Under the pieces are notes generated by a model. That model was not told the DNA's origin. It saw only the letters and a list, made by a program, of their open reading frames with translations, and did not search any database. The position numbers and the translations under genes are program-made. This document shows positions 26,717 to 35,774 of a DNA stretch of 64,000 bases, piece by piece. Positions within the stretch are counted from its first letter, which is position 1. The number at the start of each line of letters is the position of its first letter. The stretch comes from an uncultured Eggerthellaceae bacterium. GTDB taxonomy: Bacteria; Actinomycetota; Coriobacteriia; Coriobacteriales; Eggerthellaceae. The stretch covers positions 124,001-188,000 of the forward strand of contig CANOIM010000001.1 of NCBI GenBank assembly GCA_947566075.1. Direction: 5' to 3'.

Positions 26717-28819
26717 ATGTCAGAGAGGGAACAGGCTATGACCTTCGAAGAAGCCAAAGAGAGAGCAGCGGCCCTTCGGGCAGAGATAGAGCGTCATACC
26801 TACCTCTATTATGCGCTAGACGCGCCGGAGATATCCGATGCCGCCTATGACTCCCTGATGCGGGAACTGAAGGCGTTGGAAGAGATGTTCCCTGCGCTTG
26901 ACCGGGATGACAGCCCAACCAAGCGCGTGGGTGGCTATGTGGAGCGGCAGTTCAGTCCCGTGTCCCATGCCCATAGGATGTATTCGCTGGATAACGCCAT
27001 GGACGAAGCGGAGCTCATCAGCTGGATGGAGGGCATCGAAGAGCTCTACGGTCATCTGCCAGCCCTCTGCTGTGAGCTCAAGATAGACGGTTCCTCCATC
27101 GCCCTCACCTATAAGAACGGCTTGCTCGTTCAAGCCGCCACGCGGGGAGATGGCACTACGGGGGAGGATGTCACAGCGAACATGATGGGCGTGAAGGATG
27201 TCCCCAAGGCCCTCAAGCAGCCATCCTTGGAACAAGTGGCGAACCCGGATGTCCCCCTTGAGTTCCGCGGAGAGGTGTACATGCCGAAATCCAGCTTCGA
27301 TGCGTTGAATCTGGAAGCCCAGGCTGAGGGCAAGAAGCCCTTCGCGAACCCCCGCAACGCAGCGGCTGGGTCTTTGCGCCAGAAGGATGCCGCCATCACC
27401 GCCAAGCGGGATTTGGCCACGTTCATGTATTCCATATCCGACAACCGCGCTCTGCACCTCAAAGGGCAGTGGGAGCTTCTGGAATGGTTGAAGGGGGCGG
27501 GCTTCTCCGTGAACCCGGATGTGCAGCTCTGCACCAGCCGGGAAGAGGTCCTCTCCTTCTGCGCAGCCTGCCTGGAGAAGCGAGAGAAGCTTCCCTATGA
27601 GATAGACGGCGTGGTGGTGAAGGTGAACGATTTCGCTCTCCAAGATAGCGCCGGGTTCACCTCGCGGGCTCCGAAATGGGCCATCGCCTTCAAATTCCCT
27701 CCCGAAGAGAAGACCACGCGCCTTCTGGGCATCACCGTGCAAGTGGGGCGCACGGGGGCGCTCACCCCGGTGGCAGAGCTTGAGCCTGTGGCTGTGGCTG
27801 GGTCAGTGGTGGCCCGGGCCACCCTCCATAACGAAGATGAGGTCCATCGCAAGGATGTGCGCATCGGGGACACGGTCATCGTGCGCAAGGCGGGAGATGT
27901 GATACCGGAGGTCCTGGGGCCGGTCATCTCGCTTCGGCCCGATGATGCCCTGCCCTGGAAGGCCCCTGCGGTCTGTCCCAGTTGCGGCATGCCCGTGGTG
28001 CGCGAAGAGGGGGAGGCTCAGCTGCGCTGCGTCTCCATAGATTGCCCGGCCCAGGCGGCGGAGCGGCTCCTCCATTGGGTGAGCCGTGAGGCCATGGACA
28101 TCGACGGCATGGGAGAAGAGATCATCGGACGTCTGGTGGAAGTGGGCCGCGTGACGGATGTGGCGGACTTCTATTCGCTGACCGAAGCGGAGCTGGCTTC
28201 CCTTGCTACGGGCCGCGTGAACAAGGAGGGAGCGCCCATCACCCTTGGCCATACCGTGGCAGAGAAGCTGATAGCCGCTATCGATGCCTCTCGTACGAGG
28301 GATTTCTCCCGGGTGCTCTGCGGATTGGGTATCCGGCATATCGGCAAGAACATGGCTGCTGAGATAGCCGAGGCCTATCCTTCCATGGAAGGGCTCATGG
28401 AAGCCTCCGAAGAGGAGCTGCAGCAGATCAGTGGCATAGGGGAGCGGGCCGCCGCCAGCATCTGGACGTTCTTGCGCACACCTGACAACGTGAGCGTGAT
28501 CAAGCGCTTGCAGGCGGCGGGCGTGGCCATGGCCGTGCAGGCCCAACCGGGCCAGGTGAAGCCGCAGACCCTGGAAGGCCTCACCTTCGTGCTGACCGGT
28601 ACCCTCACAGAGCTTCGCCTCTCTCGGGATGAGGCCGGAGATGCGCTCAAGGCCTATGGAGCGAAGGTGTCTTCCAGCGTGTCCAAGAAGACCTCCTTCC
28701 TGGTGGTGGGGGATAACCCGGGCTCTAAGTACGACAAGGCTGTCAAGCTTGGAGTTCCTGTGTTGGATGAAGCGCAGCTAGCCGCCATCATAGACACTGG
28801 AGTGCCCCCTGTTCTATAA
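26717..28819 (+). CDS. ligA: NAD-dependent DNA ligase
   Basis: LigA seals nicks in DNA using NAD+. The 700-residue protein has the Ia domain (HTYLYYALDAPEISDAAYD), the adenylation motif ELKIDG with Lys about 122, the OB fold, a four-cysteine zinc site (CPSCGMPV and CVSIDCP), helix-hairpin-helix repeats (SGIGERAAASIW) and a C-terminal BRCT domain (LEGLTFVLTGTLTELRLSRDE). The ATG at 26717 follows AAGGACGGGG; an internal ATG at 26738 is possible. The longer frame to 26606 runs into the promoter region and is not used. Confidence 0.97.
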   Translation: MSEREQAMTFEEAKERAAALRAEIERHTYLYYALDAPEISDAAYDSLMRELKALEEMFPALDRDDSPTKRVGGYVERQFSPVSHAHRMYSLDNAMDEAELISWMEGIEELYGHLPALCCELKIDGSSIALTYKNGLLVQAATRGDGTTGEDVTANMMGVKDVPKALKQPSLEQVANPDVPLEFRGEVYMPKSSFDALNLEAQAEGKKPFANPRNAAAGSLRQKDAAITAKRDLATFMYSISDNRALHLKGQWELLEWLKGAGFSVNPDVQLCTSREEVLSFCAACLEKREKLPYEIDGVVVKVNDFALQDSAGFTSRAPKWAIAFKFPPEEKTTRLLGITVQVGRTGALTPVAELEPVAVAGSVVARATLHNEDEVHRKDVRIGDTVIVRKAGDVIPEVLGPVISLRPDDALPWKAPAVCPSCGMPVVREEGEAQLRCVSIDCPAQAAERLLHWVSREAMDIDGMGEEIIGRLVEVGRVTDVADFYSLTEAELASLATGRVNKEGAPITLGHTVAEKLIAAIDASRTRDFSRVLCGLGIRHIGKNMAAEIAEAYPSMEGLMEASEEELQQISGIGERAAASIWTFLRTPDNVSVIKRLQAAGVAMAVQAQPGQVKPQTLEGLTFVLTGTLTELRLSRDEAGDALKAYGAKVSSSVSKKTSFLVVGDNPGSKYDKAVKLGVPVLDEAQLAAIIDTGVPPVL

Positions 28820-28820
28820 T
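28791..28820 (+). promoter_or_regulatory. Candidate promoter for the LCP gene, overlapping the ligA stop
   Basis: TAGACA (28791-28796) and TATAAT (28815-28820) are 18 bases apart. The -10 box overlaps the ligA stop codon. A hairpin (28845-28871) lies in the leader before the ATG at 28904. Confidence 0.5.
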
Positions 28821-28903
28821 CCATCAGTCAAAGCGAGAACGCGTGTACGGGAAAGCCCAGGCTTTCCGTACCTGACAAGAACGGCGCAGATACCTTCACC
28901 ATC

Positions 28904-30637
28904 ATGGCTTCCAAACACGGAAACCCCCGGGCGGTGCATGCATCCTCAGATGCTCATAAAGCCCCTCAACAGCCTCTTCCTAAGCACTCTAGGAATATCC
29001 GCCATGTGCAGCTGGCCGCAACGTCGGCATCCTCCCAAGGGCCTTCAGCGGCTAAGACCGAAGGGTCTGCTGATCGTGCTGCCTCTGGCGGCTCTCCCCG
29101 GGCCAACCGGCGCGGACCTGCCCATTCTCGGGGCTTGAAGGCTACCCAGAGGCGCTCCACCCTCCATAAGCGCCCTTCCTCTGAGGTTGCTTCGGCCGTT
29201 GGCCCAGCGCCCGCTGCTACCGATGCGGAATACGAACGCCTGAAGCGGCACGCAGATGCCCCCGCATCCTCCCATGCTGCTACGGGTTCTGCCATGGATG
29301 CCCAGGTCCGGGCAGCTTCGCGCAAGAAGCGGCGTCGGAAGAAGGTCCTCGTCGGCGTGTTGGTCAGCCTGCTCAGCGTTTGCCTCATAGGGGCAGGAGC
29401 CGCCTTCGCCTATATCTACTCCATCAACAAGAACCTTCAGAATCGGGTGGATGATGCCCTGCTGTCCGTGCTCTCTCCCGTTGATACCCCCACTGATCCC
29501 TTCTACGTGCTCTTGCTGGGCACGGATGGCTCAGCTGAGCGCGAAGCGGAAGACGGCTTGGATGAGGGCTCGTACCGCAGTGACTCCATGATGCTGGCCC
29601 GGGTCGATCCGAAGGGCAAGAAGGCTGCCATCATCTCCATCCCCCGTGATCTGTTGGTGGATATCCCTGGCAACGGCCAGCAGAAGATCAATGCCGCCCT
29701 GGCCCTGGGAGGCCCTTCCTTAGCGGTGAAGACGGTCTCAACGCTGGCAGGCGTGCCCATCACCCATTACGCAGAGATCAACTTCGACGGCTTCTCGGCC
29801 ATGGTGGATACGCTGGGTGGCATCGAAGTGGATGTGCCCATCGCCATCGATGACCCCGAAGCGGGAGGCAGCTTGGAAGCGGGCGTGCAGACGCTGGACG
29901 GGGGAGGGGCGCTCATCCTCTGCCGGACGCGTCACACCTACGATGACTATGGGGCAGGAGATATCTACCGGGCCGCCAATCAGCGCATGGTGCTCTCGGC
30001 CATCGCCCAGAAGATGCTCTCGGCTGACCCCTTCAGCCTGGGTGGATCCGTCAGCACCTTGTCCCAATTCGTCACCACCGATCTGGATGTGGCTTCCATC
30101 GTGGGCATAGCCCAGGCCATGCGCGGCATCGATGCCTCCGAGGATATCTACACGGCCGTGGCACCCACCACCTCGGAATACAAGAACGGTGGTTGGTATG
30201 AGATCTTGGACAAGGCTGCTTGGAAGGAGATGATCAAGCGGCTGGATGAGGGTCTGCCGCCGGTGGCTTCCAGCGAAGTGGATCTCAGCACGGGTACGGT
30301 CTTGGCTTCAGCGGGCGGGAAGTCCGAAGGCAGCATGTACAAGGTGAACAAAGCCACATCCCTCCGGGTGCGCAATGGCAGCGGCGTGGACGGTGTGTGC
30401 GATCTGGCCATGAAGAAGCTCCAGGCCATGGGCTATGAGCGCATCAACACTGGCAATGCTGACAGCTTCGACTATACGGAGACGATCATCATCTACAAGA
30501 AGGATAACCAGCTCTCCGAAGCGGAGGCCATCGCGCGCGAGCTGGGAGGCACTCCTGTCAAGGATGACGGCACCTATCTCTTCGAATCCAATTTCTTGAT
30601 CGTCATCGGGTCTGACTGGAACAGCTCAGCCCGTTGA
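28904..30637 (+). CDS. LytR-CpsA-Psr (LCP) family protein with LytR_C domain
   Basis: LCP proteins attach polymers such as teichoic acids or capsule to peptidoglycan outside the membrane. This 577-residue protein has a Pro/Ala/Ser-rich cytoplasmic tail, a basic stretch (KKRRRKKV) and one helix (about 147-170). The LCP domain (VLLLGTDGS, RSDSMMLARV, IISIPRDLLVDI, KINAALALGG, CRTRHTYDDYGAGD) is followed by a C-terminal LytR_C domain (SLRVRNGSGVDG onward, about 485-575). The catalytic Arg/Asp residues are present. It has no close ribosome-binding site, and the disordered tail resembles the two membrane proteins upstream. Confidence 0.93.
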   Translation: MASKHGNPRAVHASSDAHKAPQQPLPKHSRNIRHVQLAATSASSQGPSAAKTEGSADRAASGGSPRANRRGPAHSRGLKATQRRSTLHKRPSSEVASAVGPAPAATDAEYERLKRHADAPASSHAATGSAMDAQVRAASRKKRRRKKVLVGVLVSLLSVCLIGAGAAFAYIYSINKNLQNRVDDALLSVLSPVDTPTDPFYVLLLGTDGSAEREAEDGLDEGSYRSDSMMLARVDPKGKKAAIISIPRDLLVDIPGNGQQKINAALALGGPSLAVKTVSTLAGVPITHYAEINFDGFSAMVDTLGGIEVDVPIAIDDPEAGGSLEAGVQTLDGGGALILCRTRHTYDDYGAGDIYRAANQRMVLSAIAQKMLSADPFSLGGSVSTLSQFVTTDLDVASIVGIAQAMRGIDASEDIYTAVAPTTSEYKNGGWYEILDKAAWKEMIKRLDEGLPPVASSEVDLSTGTVLASAGGKSEGSMYKVNKATSLRVRNGSGVDGVCDLAMKKLQAMGYERINTGNADSFDYTETIIIYKKDNQLSEAEAIARELGGTPVKDDGTYLFESNFLIVIGSDWNSSAR

Positions 30638-30643
30638 TCCATA

Positions 30644-30702
30644 TTATCCACGGGTGAAGATAAACCTTTCCCGAGAATTATCCTCAGATAAAGATATATC
30701 TT
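30644..30702 (+). promoter_or_regulatory. Cluster of inverted repeats before modA
   Basis: TTATC (30644-30648) and GATAA (30659-30663) form one pair, TTATC (30678-30682) and GATAA (30687-30691) a second with a 4-base gap, and AAGATATATCTT (30691-30702) is a perfect 12-base palindrome. They lie 80-140 bases before the molybdate transporter operon and may be sites for a molybdate-sensing repressor; no ModE gene is in the window. Confidence 0.5.
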
Positions 30703-30780
30703 GTGCTACGCTTCGGGTCACCGGCAGGCTTGCGTCAACCGAAGAGGAGCCTGTGGAGGACCCAAAGCCAAGGAGGAAGC

Positions 30781-31668
30781 ATGAAAGCAGCGTTCAAGAA
30801 GGTGGCGGTCAGCGCGGCCGCTCTTGCCCTGGTGTCATCGGTGGCTCTCACAGGATGTTCCGGCGGTTCACCAAGCTCCAGTGCAGAAGCATCAAGCTCT
30901 GATGCCCAGAACACGGTGCAGCTCCAGATCTTCGCGGCGAATTCCCTTTCCAAGGCCATGGAGGAAGTCCAGGCCATCTATACGGATCAGACCGGTGTCA
31001 CCTTCGCAGACACCCAGTATGAGGGCTCAGGCACGCTGAATGAGATGCTGGGAGGCGGCGCCTATGCCGATGCTCTCATCACAGCCTCGGCATCTACCAT
31101 GGATACCGCGGAAGAGGAAGGCTATATCGATCCAGCTACGCGCTTCGATCTGTTCACCAATGATCTGGTGATCGTGGCGGGGCAAGATTCCGCCTTGGCT
31201 GACATCACCCTGGAAGACATCGCCTCTGGCACCTATACCCTGGCTGTGGGGGATGCCAACGTACCCGCGGGCAACTACGCCAAGCAATCGCTTTCCACCA
31301 CTACGCCACCCTGTTGGATCTCTGCTGATGGCACCACCGGCAAAGACTGCTCCGGCAAGGACGGCACCTTCGAGGGCACACCCCTTGAGGGGAAGGTCAC
31401 TGAAGGCTCTAGCGTGGGGAATGTCTGCAACTACGCGAATTCCGGGGACGTGGATCTGGCCATGGTCTATAGCTCTGATGTGTACCGGTTCGGCAACGTG
31501 AAGCAGGTGGGCATCGCCCCAGATGACACCCACAAGGCCATCCTGTATCCGGCAGCCGTCTGCGCTGATTCCGCCTATCCCGAAGAGACCCAGGCGTTCT
31601 TGGAGTGGTGCTTCACCAACGAAGAGGCCATCAAGGTATGGCAGGAATGGGGTTTCGAATTGGCATAA
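30781..31668 (+). CDS. modA: Molybdate ABC transporter substrate-binding lipoprotein
   Basis: This 295-residue protein starts with a lipoprotein signal (LVSSVALTGCSGG, lipidation at the Cys) and a Ser-rich linker. A type-2 periplasmic-binding fold follows: LQIFAANSLSKAMEEV, ALITASASTMDTAEEEG, DLVIVAG and VDLAMVYSSDVYR, the ModA pattern. An insert rich in Cys/Gly/Thr (TTPPCWISADGTTGKDC region, near 177-193) is unusual. CCAAGGAGGAAGC precedes the ATG. It begins the modABC operon, and transported molybdate would feed the molybdoenzymes at 5910 and 11739. Confidence 0.93.
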   Translation: MKAAFKKVAVSAAALALVSSVALTGCSGGSPSSSAEASSSDAQNTVQLQIFAANSLSKAMEEVQAIYTDQTGVTFADTQYEGSGTLNEMLGGGAYADALITASASTMDTAEEEGYIDPATRFDLFTNDLVIVAGQDSALADITLEDIASGTYTLAVGDANVPAGNYAKQSLSTTTPPCWISADGTTGKDCSGKDGTFEGTPLEGKVTEGSSVGNVCNYANSGDVDLAMVYSSDVYRFGNVKQVGIAPDDTHKAILYPAAVCADSAYPEETQAFLEWCFTNEEAIKVWQEWGFELA

Positions 31669-31687
31669 GGGGTATCATTCGGTACTC

Positions 31688-32989
31688 ATGAAGCACCTCT
31701 CTTCTATAGCAGCATTCATCTTGGCGCTGGCGGTGCTCCTGCCAGCGCCTGCCTATGCCGAGGGGCCCTATGAGGTCCTTGTCTCCGAAGGGGGCGGCTC
31801 GGCGAAGATCGAAGGGGCCACCTTCGCTCTGGATGGCTTCTCGCGCTTCGAGAAAGGGTCCAACCAAGAGCGGGGCGGTGCGTACATCGGCTATAACTAC
31901 TATGCGGGCTCAAGGGCTGACTATGCAGCTGCCGTCCAGCTTGATGACAGGGTGGTCGTCTATATCCCACCTGCTTCCCACAGCCTCTGCGATGTGGCTG
32001 ATCCCACCTCGAAAGAGCAGATTAAGGCCTATCTCTGCGCTCTTGATGAGGCTAACAACAAAGGGGGCGCGCTCCTTGTGGATGTGGCCGATTGGATATT
32101 CACCAGCGAAAGCGTCTTCGTGATTGATGGCATCCAGGTCTCGTTCAGCGTGGAGGCTCAGCCGGGGAAGTTCTATCTGGGGATCCTCTCCACCACGGGT
32201 GTGCCCTCAGGCCCTGACCACGCGGATATCGCTCAGATCGTGGCTCCGGATGCCGTGAGCATCTCGTCAGGCGCTACAGGCTTGGCGGCTTTCGGTGAGT
32301 TCCTCTCCGGCATAGATATGTCGCCGTTGTGGGTGACGCTCAAGACCACCGGCTGCGCCATCCTCCTCATCTTCGTGCTGGGGCTGGCGGCGGCGTATTT
32401 CACGATGCGCATTCCCAAGCGCGCCCAAGACATCTTCGATACCCTCTTCACCATCCCCATGGTGTTGCCGCCCACGGTCTGCGGCTTCCTTCTGCTGCTG
32501 TTGTTGGGACGCAATACGGCGGTGGGTCAGTGGTTCATAGACATAGGGTTCCCGCTCATCTTCTCCTGGCCTGCAACCGTCATAGCGGCCACGGTGGTGG
32601 CATTCCCCTTGATGTACCGCTCTTGCCGGGGGGCCTTCGAGAACCTGGATCCGAACATGCTGGATGCGGCGCGCACGCTGGGATGGTCTAACCGGCGCAT
32701 CTTCTTCAAGCTGATGATCCCGCTCACCTGGTCATCCATCGCGGCAGCCACGGTGTTGGCCTTCGCTCGGGCCCTGGGCGAATTCGGTGCCACCCTCTTC
32801 TTGGCAGGCAACTACGTGGGCATCACGCGCACCATCCCCATCGCCATCTACTTCGAATGGATGAGCGGCAATACGGATGTGGCCATCTTCTGGACGGTGA
32901 TCATCCTCCTCTTCTCCTTCGCGGTGATCCTGTTCATCAACCTATGGGGGCGGCGCACCACCCGCTACCGCCAGCGAGGGGAGGACTAG
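31688..32989 (+). CDS. modB: Molybdate ABC transporter permease with extra N-terminal extracytoplasmic domain
   Basis: This 433-residue protein ends in a normal ModB permease (about 215-430), with the coupling-loop signature DAARTLGWSNRRIFFKLMIP and LAFARALGEFGATLFLAG. The first 23 residues are a signal peptide (LALAVLLPAPAYAE), followed by about 190 residues outside the membrane (YEVLVSEGGGSAKIEG and PGKFYLGILSTTG). Ordinary ModB has 220-270 residues and no such domain. A second sensing or binding role is possible but not shown. It overlaps nothing upstream; the stop touches the modC ATG. Confidence 0.9.
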   Translation: MKHLSSIAAFILALAVLLPAPAYAEGPYEVLVSEGGGSAKIEGATFALDGFSRFEKGSNQERGGAYIGYNYYAGSRADYAAAVQLDDRVVVYIPPASHSLCDVADPTSKEQIKAYLCALDEANNKGGALLVDVADWIFTSESVFVIDGIQVSFSVEAQPGKFYLGILSTTGVPSGPDHADIAQIVAPDAVSISSGATGLAAFGEFLSGIDMSPLWVTLKTTGCAILLIFVLGLAAAYFTMRIPKRAQDIFDTLFTIPMVLPPTVCGFLLLLLLGRNTAVGQWFIDIGFPLIFSWPATVIAATVVAFPLMYRSCRGAFENLDPNMLDAARTLGWSNRRIFFKLMIPLTWSSIAAATVLAFARALGEFGATLFLAGNYVGITRTIPIAIYFEWMSGNTDVAIFWTVIILLFSFAVILFINLWGRRTTRYRQRGED

Positions 32990-34102
32990 ATGGCTCTGGA
33001 AGCGCGCATACGGAAGGACCTGGGCGGGTTCAGCCTGGATGTGGATATCCAGGCCGGTACGGAGACGCTGGGATTCCTGGGGGCGTCCGGGTGTGGGAAA
33101 TCCCTTACGCTGCGCTGCATCGCGGGGATCGAGAAGCCCGATGAGGGCTACATCCGGGTGAATGACCGCGTCTTCTATGATTCTGCTGCCGGGATAGACC
33201 TTTCGCCCCAGGAGCGCAAGACGGCGCTCCTCTTCCAGAACTACATGCTCTTCCCGAATCTGACCATCGAACAGAACGTGGCGGCGGGCATCGGTCGGGA
33301 AACATCCCGGGAGGAAGCGGCGCATATCGTAGAGCGGGAACTGGCCCGCTTCAGCCTGAGCGGCTTTCAGAAGCGCTATCCCGGCCAGCTCTCGGGCGGT
33401 CAGCAGCAGCGGGTGGCCCTGGCGCGCATGCTGGCGGCCAAGCCGGATATCCTCATGCTGGATGAACCCTTCAGCGCCCTGGATTCCCACCTGAAGGGCG
33501 TATTGGAGCAGAACCTGGTGGACCTCTTTGCCGCCTTCAAGGGCACTGTCCTCTACGTGAGCCACGACATAGACGAGGCTCTGCGCTTCTGTGACCGCAT
33601 AGCTGTGGTGGAGGCGGGCCGCATCCGGGAGCTGGACACGGGGGACGAGCTGGTGAATGCTCCCAAGTCCGAAGCAGCCCTCAAGCTCTCCGGGTGCAAG
33701 AACTCTGTGCCCTTCCTGCGCACGTCAGAGCGGGCGGTATGGGTGCCGCGCTGGGGCGTGACCGTGCAGACCGCAGAGCCGGTGCCCTTCGAAGAGGGGT
33801 ATTTGGGCGTGCGGGCGCGCTATGTGGAACGGGTGGAAGGCGCCGGTGAGAACTGCTATCGGATGCGCGTGGACCGGGTGAGCGATTCCCGCTTCGACCG
33901 CTCAGCGCTTCTGGCCTTCTTGGATCGCTCTGAAGAGGATATGGCCACGGTCACCCGCGAAGATGATGAGATGCGCTTTCTGCATCAGCATCTCTTCTGG
34001 CGAGTGGATAAGCTGGCGGTGCCGGAAGATGAGCTTCCCCGAGTAGGGGAGGAGCTTTGGGTCCGCTTGCCCCAGGAGCGCATCTATATCGTTTCTGCAT
34101 GA
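32990..34102 (+). CDS. modC: Molybdate ABC transporter ATP-binding protein
   Basis: This 370-residue ABC ATPase has Walker A GASGCGKS, the Q-loop LLFQNYMLFPNLT, the signature LSGGQQQRVALARML, Walker B DILMLDEPFSAL and the switch histidine VSHDIDEAL. A C-terminal TOBE-like region (about 230-370) may bind molybdate. The ATG follows the modB stop directly (TAGATGG). It energises the transporter on the cytoplasmic face. Confidence 0.93.
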   Translation: MALEARIRKDLGGFSLDVDIQAGTETLGFLGASGCGKSLTLRCIAGIEKPDEGYIRVNDRVFYDSAAGIDLSPQERKTALLFQNYMLFPNLTIEQNVAAGIGRETSREEAAHIVERELARFSLSGFQKRYPGQLSGGQQQRVALARMLAAKPDILMLDEPFSALDSHLKGVLEQNLVDLFAAFKGTVLYVSHDIDEALRFCDRIAVVEAGRIRELDTGDELVNAPKSEAALKLSGCKNSVPFLRTSERAVWVPRWGVTVQTAEPVPFEEGYLGVRARYVERVEGAGENCYRMRVDRVSDSRFDRSALLAFLDRSEEDMATVTREDDEMRFLHQHLFWRVDKLAVPEDELPRVGEELWVRLPQERIYIVSA

Positions 34103-34173
34103 TCCCTGTGGGATTCTCCGCAGTTGTATATAATCTCATCTGAAAACAGATTCATCGCTTCGAAAGGTGTCTT

Positions 34174-35172
34174 GTGAAGGATTCCCACGGACGCGTCATA
34201 GATTATCTGCGCATCTCGCTTACGGATCGATGCAATTTCCGCTGTATCTACTGCATGCCCGAAGAGGGCGTGTGCCCTATGAGCCATGATGAGATCCTCT
34301 CTCTGGAAGAGATCGAACGGCTGGTGGCCATCGCTGTAGGCCATGGCATCAAGAGCGTGCGCCTCACCGGGGGTGAGCCGCTCGTGCGCAAGGGTGTGGA
34401 GGACCTGGTGGCCTCCATCACCAAGATGGATGGCATCGAGAACGTCTCCATGACCACCAATGGGGTATTGCTGCCGAAGATGGCGGATGACCTGAAGCGC
34501 GCGGGCCTCAACCGCGTGAACATCTCCTTGGATACCCTTGATCCTCAGCAGTTCAAAGAGGTCACGCGGGTGGGGAAGCTGGAGGACACCCTGGCGGGGA
34601 TAGACGCCGCTCTGGAGGTGGGCTTCAGCCCTGTGAAGGTGAACGCCGTCGTCGTGCGGCGGCTGGATCAGGACCTTCTAGGCTTCGCGAAGCTCTCCCT
34701 TGATCGGCCGCTCCATGTGCGGTTCATCGAATACATGCCCATCGGCCAAGAGGCTGCCGACGGCTTGGCGGGCTGGGGCGAGGAGGACGTCGTCTCCTGC
34801 AAGGAGCTCTTGGATCGCATCAACGCTGATGCGGCGGCTGCGGGCATGGAGCCTTTGATGCCTGCTGACAAGAATCCGCTGGGCTGGGGGCCTGCGAAGT
34901 ACATGGCCTTCCCGGACGCCCAGGGCACGGTAGGGTTCATATCTCCCATGTCCCGTCATTTCTGTGGCGAATGCAACCGCCTGCGTCTGACGGCTGACGG
35001 CAAGATACGCCCCTGCCTGTTCTCTGATACCGAATACGACGTGCGCGCTGCCCTGCGAGGGGGCACCGATGAAGAGGTGTCCCGGGTGCTCTTGGAGGCC
35101 CTGGGGGCGAAGCCCGATGAGCACCATGACAAAGTGGGAACCGAGCGCAACATGAGCGCGATAGGAGGCTGA
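34174..35172 (+). CDS. moaA: GTP 3',8-cyclase
   Basis: MoaA starts molybdopterin synthesis by rearranging GTP with MoaC. The 332-residue protein has the radical SAM motif RCNFRCIYCMP and LTGGEPLVRKG, the C-terminal second cluster (FCGECNRLRLTADGKIRPCLF) and the terminal Gly-Gly (SAIGG) needed for activity. The start is GTG, five bases after AAAGGTG. It follows modC by 71 bases and precedes moaC by four, so the window pairs molybdate uptake with pterin synthesis. Confidence 0.96.
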   Translation: MKDSHGRVIDYLRISLTDRCNFRCIYCMPEEGVCPMSHDEILSLEEIERLVAIAVGHGIKSVRLTGGEPLVRKGVEDLVASITKMDGIENVSMTTNGVLLPKMADDLKRAGLNRVNISLDTLDPQQFKEVTRVGKLEDTLAGIDAALEVGFSPVKVNAVVVRRLDQDLLGFAKLSLDRPLHVRFIEYMPIGQEAADGLAGWGEEDVVSCKELLDRINADAAAAGMEPLMPADKNPLGWGPAKYMAFPDAQGTVGFISPMSRHFCGECNRLRLTADGKIRPCLFSDTEYDVRAALRGGTDEEVSRVLLEALGAKPDEHHDKVGTERNMSAIGG

Positions 35173-35176
35173 TCAG

Positions 35177-35674
35177 ATGGAACTCACGCACATAGACAGC
35201 AACGGGGATGTCCGCATGGTTGATGTCTCCCAAAAGGCCGATACAGATCGCATCGCCGTGGCTGAGGGGTTCATCTTCATGCATCAAGAGACGCTTGACC
35301 TCATCACCTCAGGGGAGGCGAAGAAGGGCGATGTCTTGGCTTGCGCCCGTGTGGCAGGGGTCATGGGGGCGAAGCGCACCTCTGATCTGATCCCCATGTG
35401 CCACCCGCTCATGATCACCAAGGCGAAGGTGGAGCTGGAGCCCATCGGCCCTGGCCAGCGCGAAGACGGTCGCGTGGGCATCCATGTGCTGGCCACCTGC
35501 GGCGTGACGGGCAAGACGGGGATAGAGATGGAAGCCCTCACCGCTGCCTCCATAGCCTGCCTCACCATCTACGATATGTGCAAGGCGGTCGACCGCGGCA
35601 TGGAGATCTGCGATATCCGGCTGCTCAAGAAGGACGGCGGCAAGACGGGTCTGTGGCTGCGCCAGGATCTCTAA
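35177..35674 (+). CDS. moaC: Cyclic pyranopterin monophosphate synthase
   Basis: MoaC converts the MoaA product to cyclic pyranopterin monophosphate. At 165 residues it is normal in size. It has MVDVSQKADT, AKKGDVLACARVAGVMGAKR, LIPMCHPL, GIEMEALTAASIACLTIYDM and a final KSGG-like KDGGKTG. The ATG lies four bases after the moaA stop with AGGAGGCTGATCAG around it. No moaD, moaE or mobA gene is in the window. Confidence 0.96.
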   Translation: MELTHIDSNGDVRMVDVSQKADTDRIAVAEGFIFMHQETLDLITSGEAKKGDVLACARVAGVMGAKRTSDLIPMCHPLMITKAKVELEPIGPGQREDGRVGIHVLATCGVTGKTGIEMEALTAASIACLTIYDMCKAVDRGMEICDIRLLKKDGGKTGLWLRQDL

Positions 35675-35774
35675 GCTTCTTATCCGTTCGGTTTCCGTAT
35701 CGCCTGCGCCGCTCACCTTCGCGCTCCCCTTCGCTACCATCAGGCCCATCGGTAGCCGTGAGCAAGGAGAAGAC

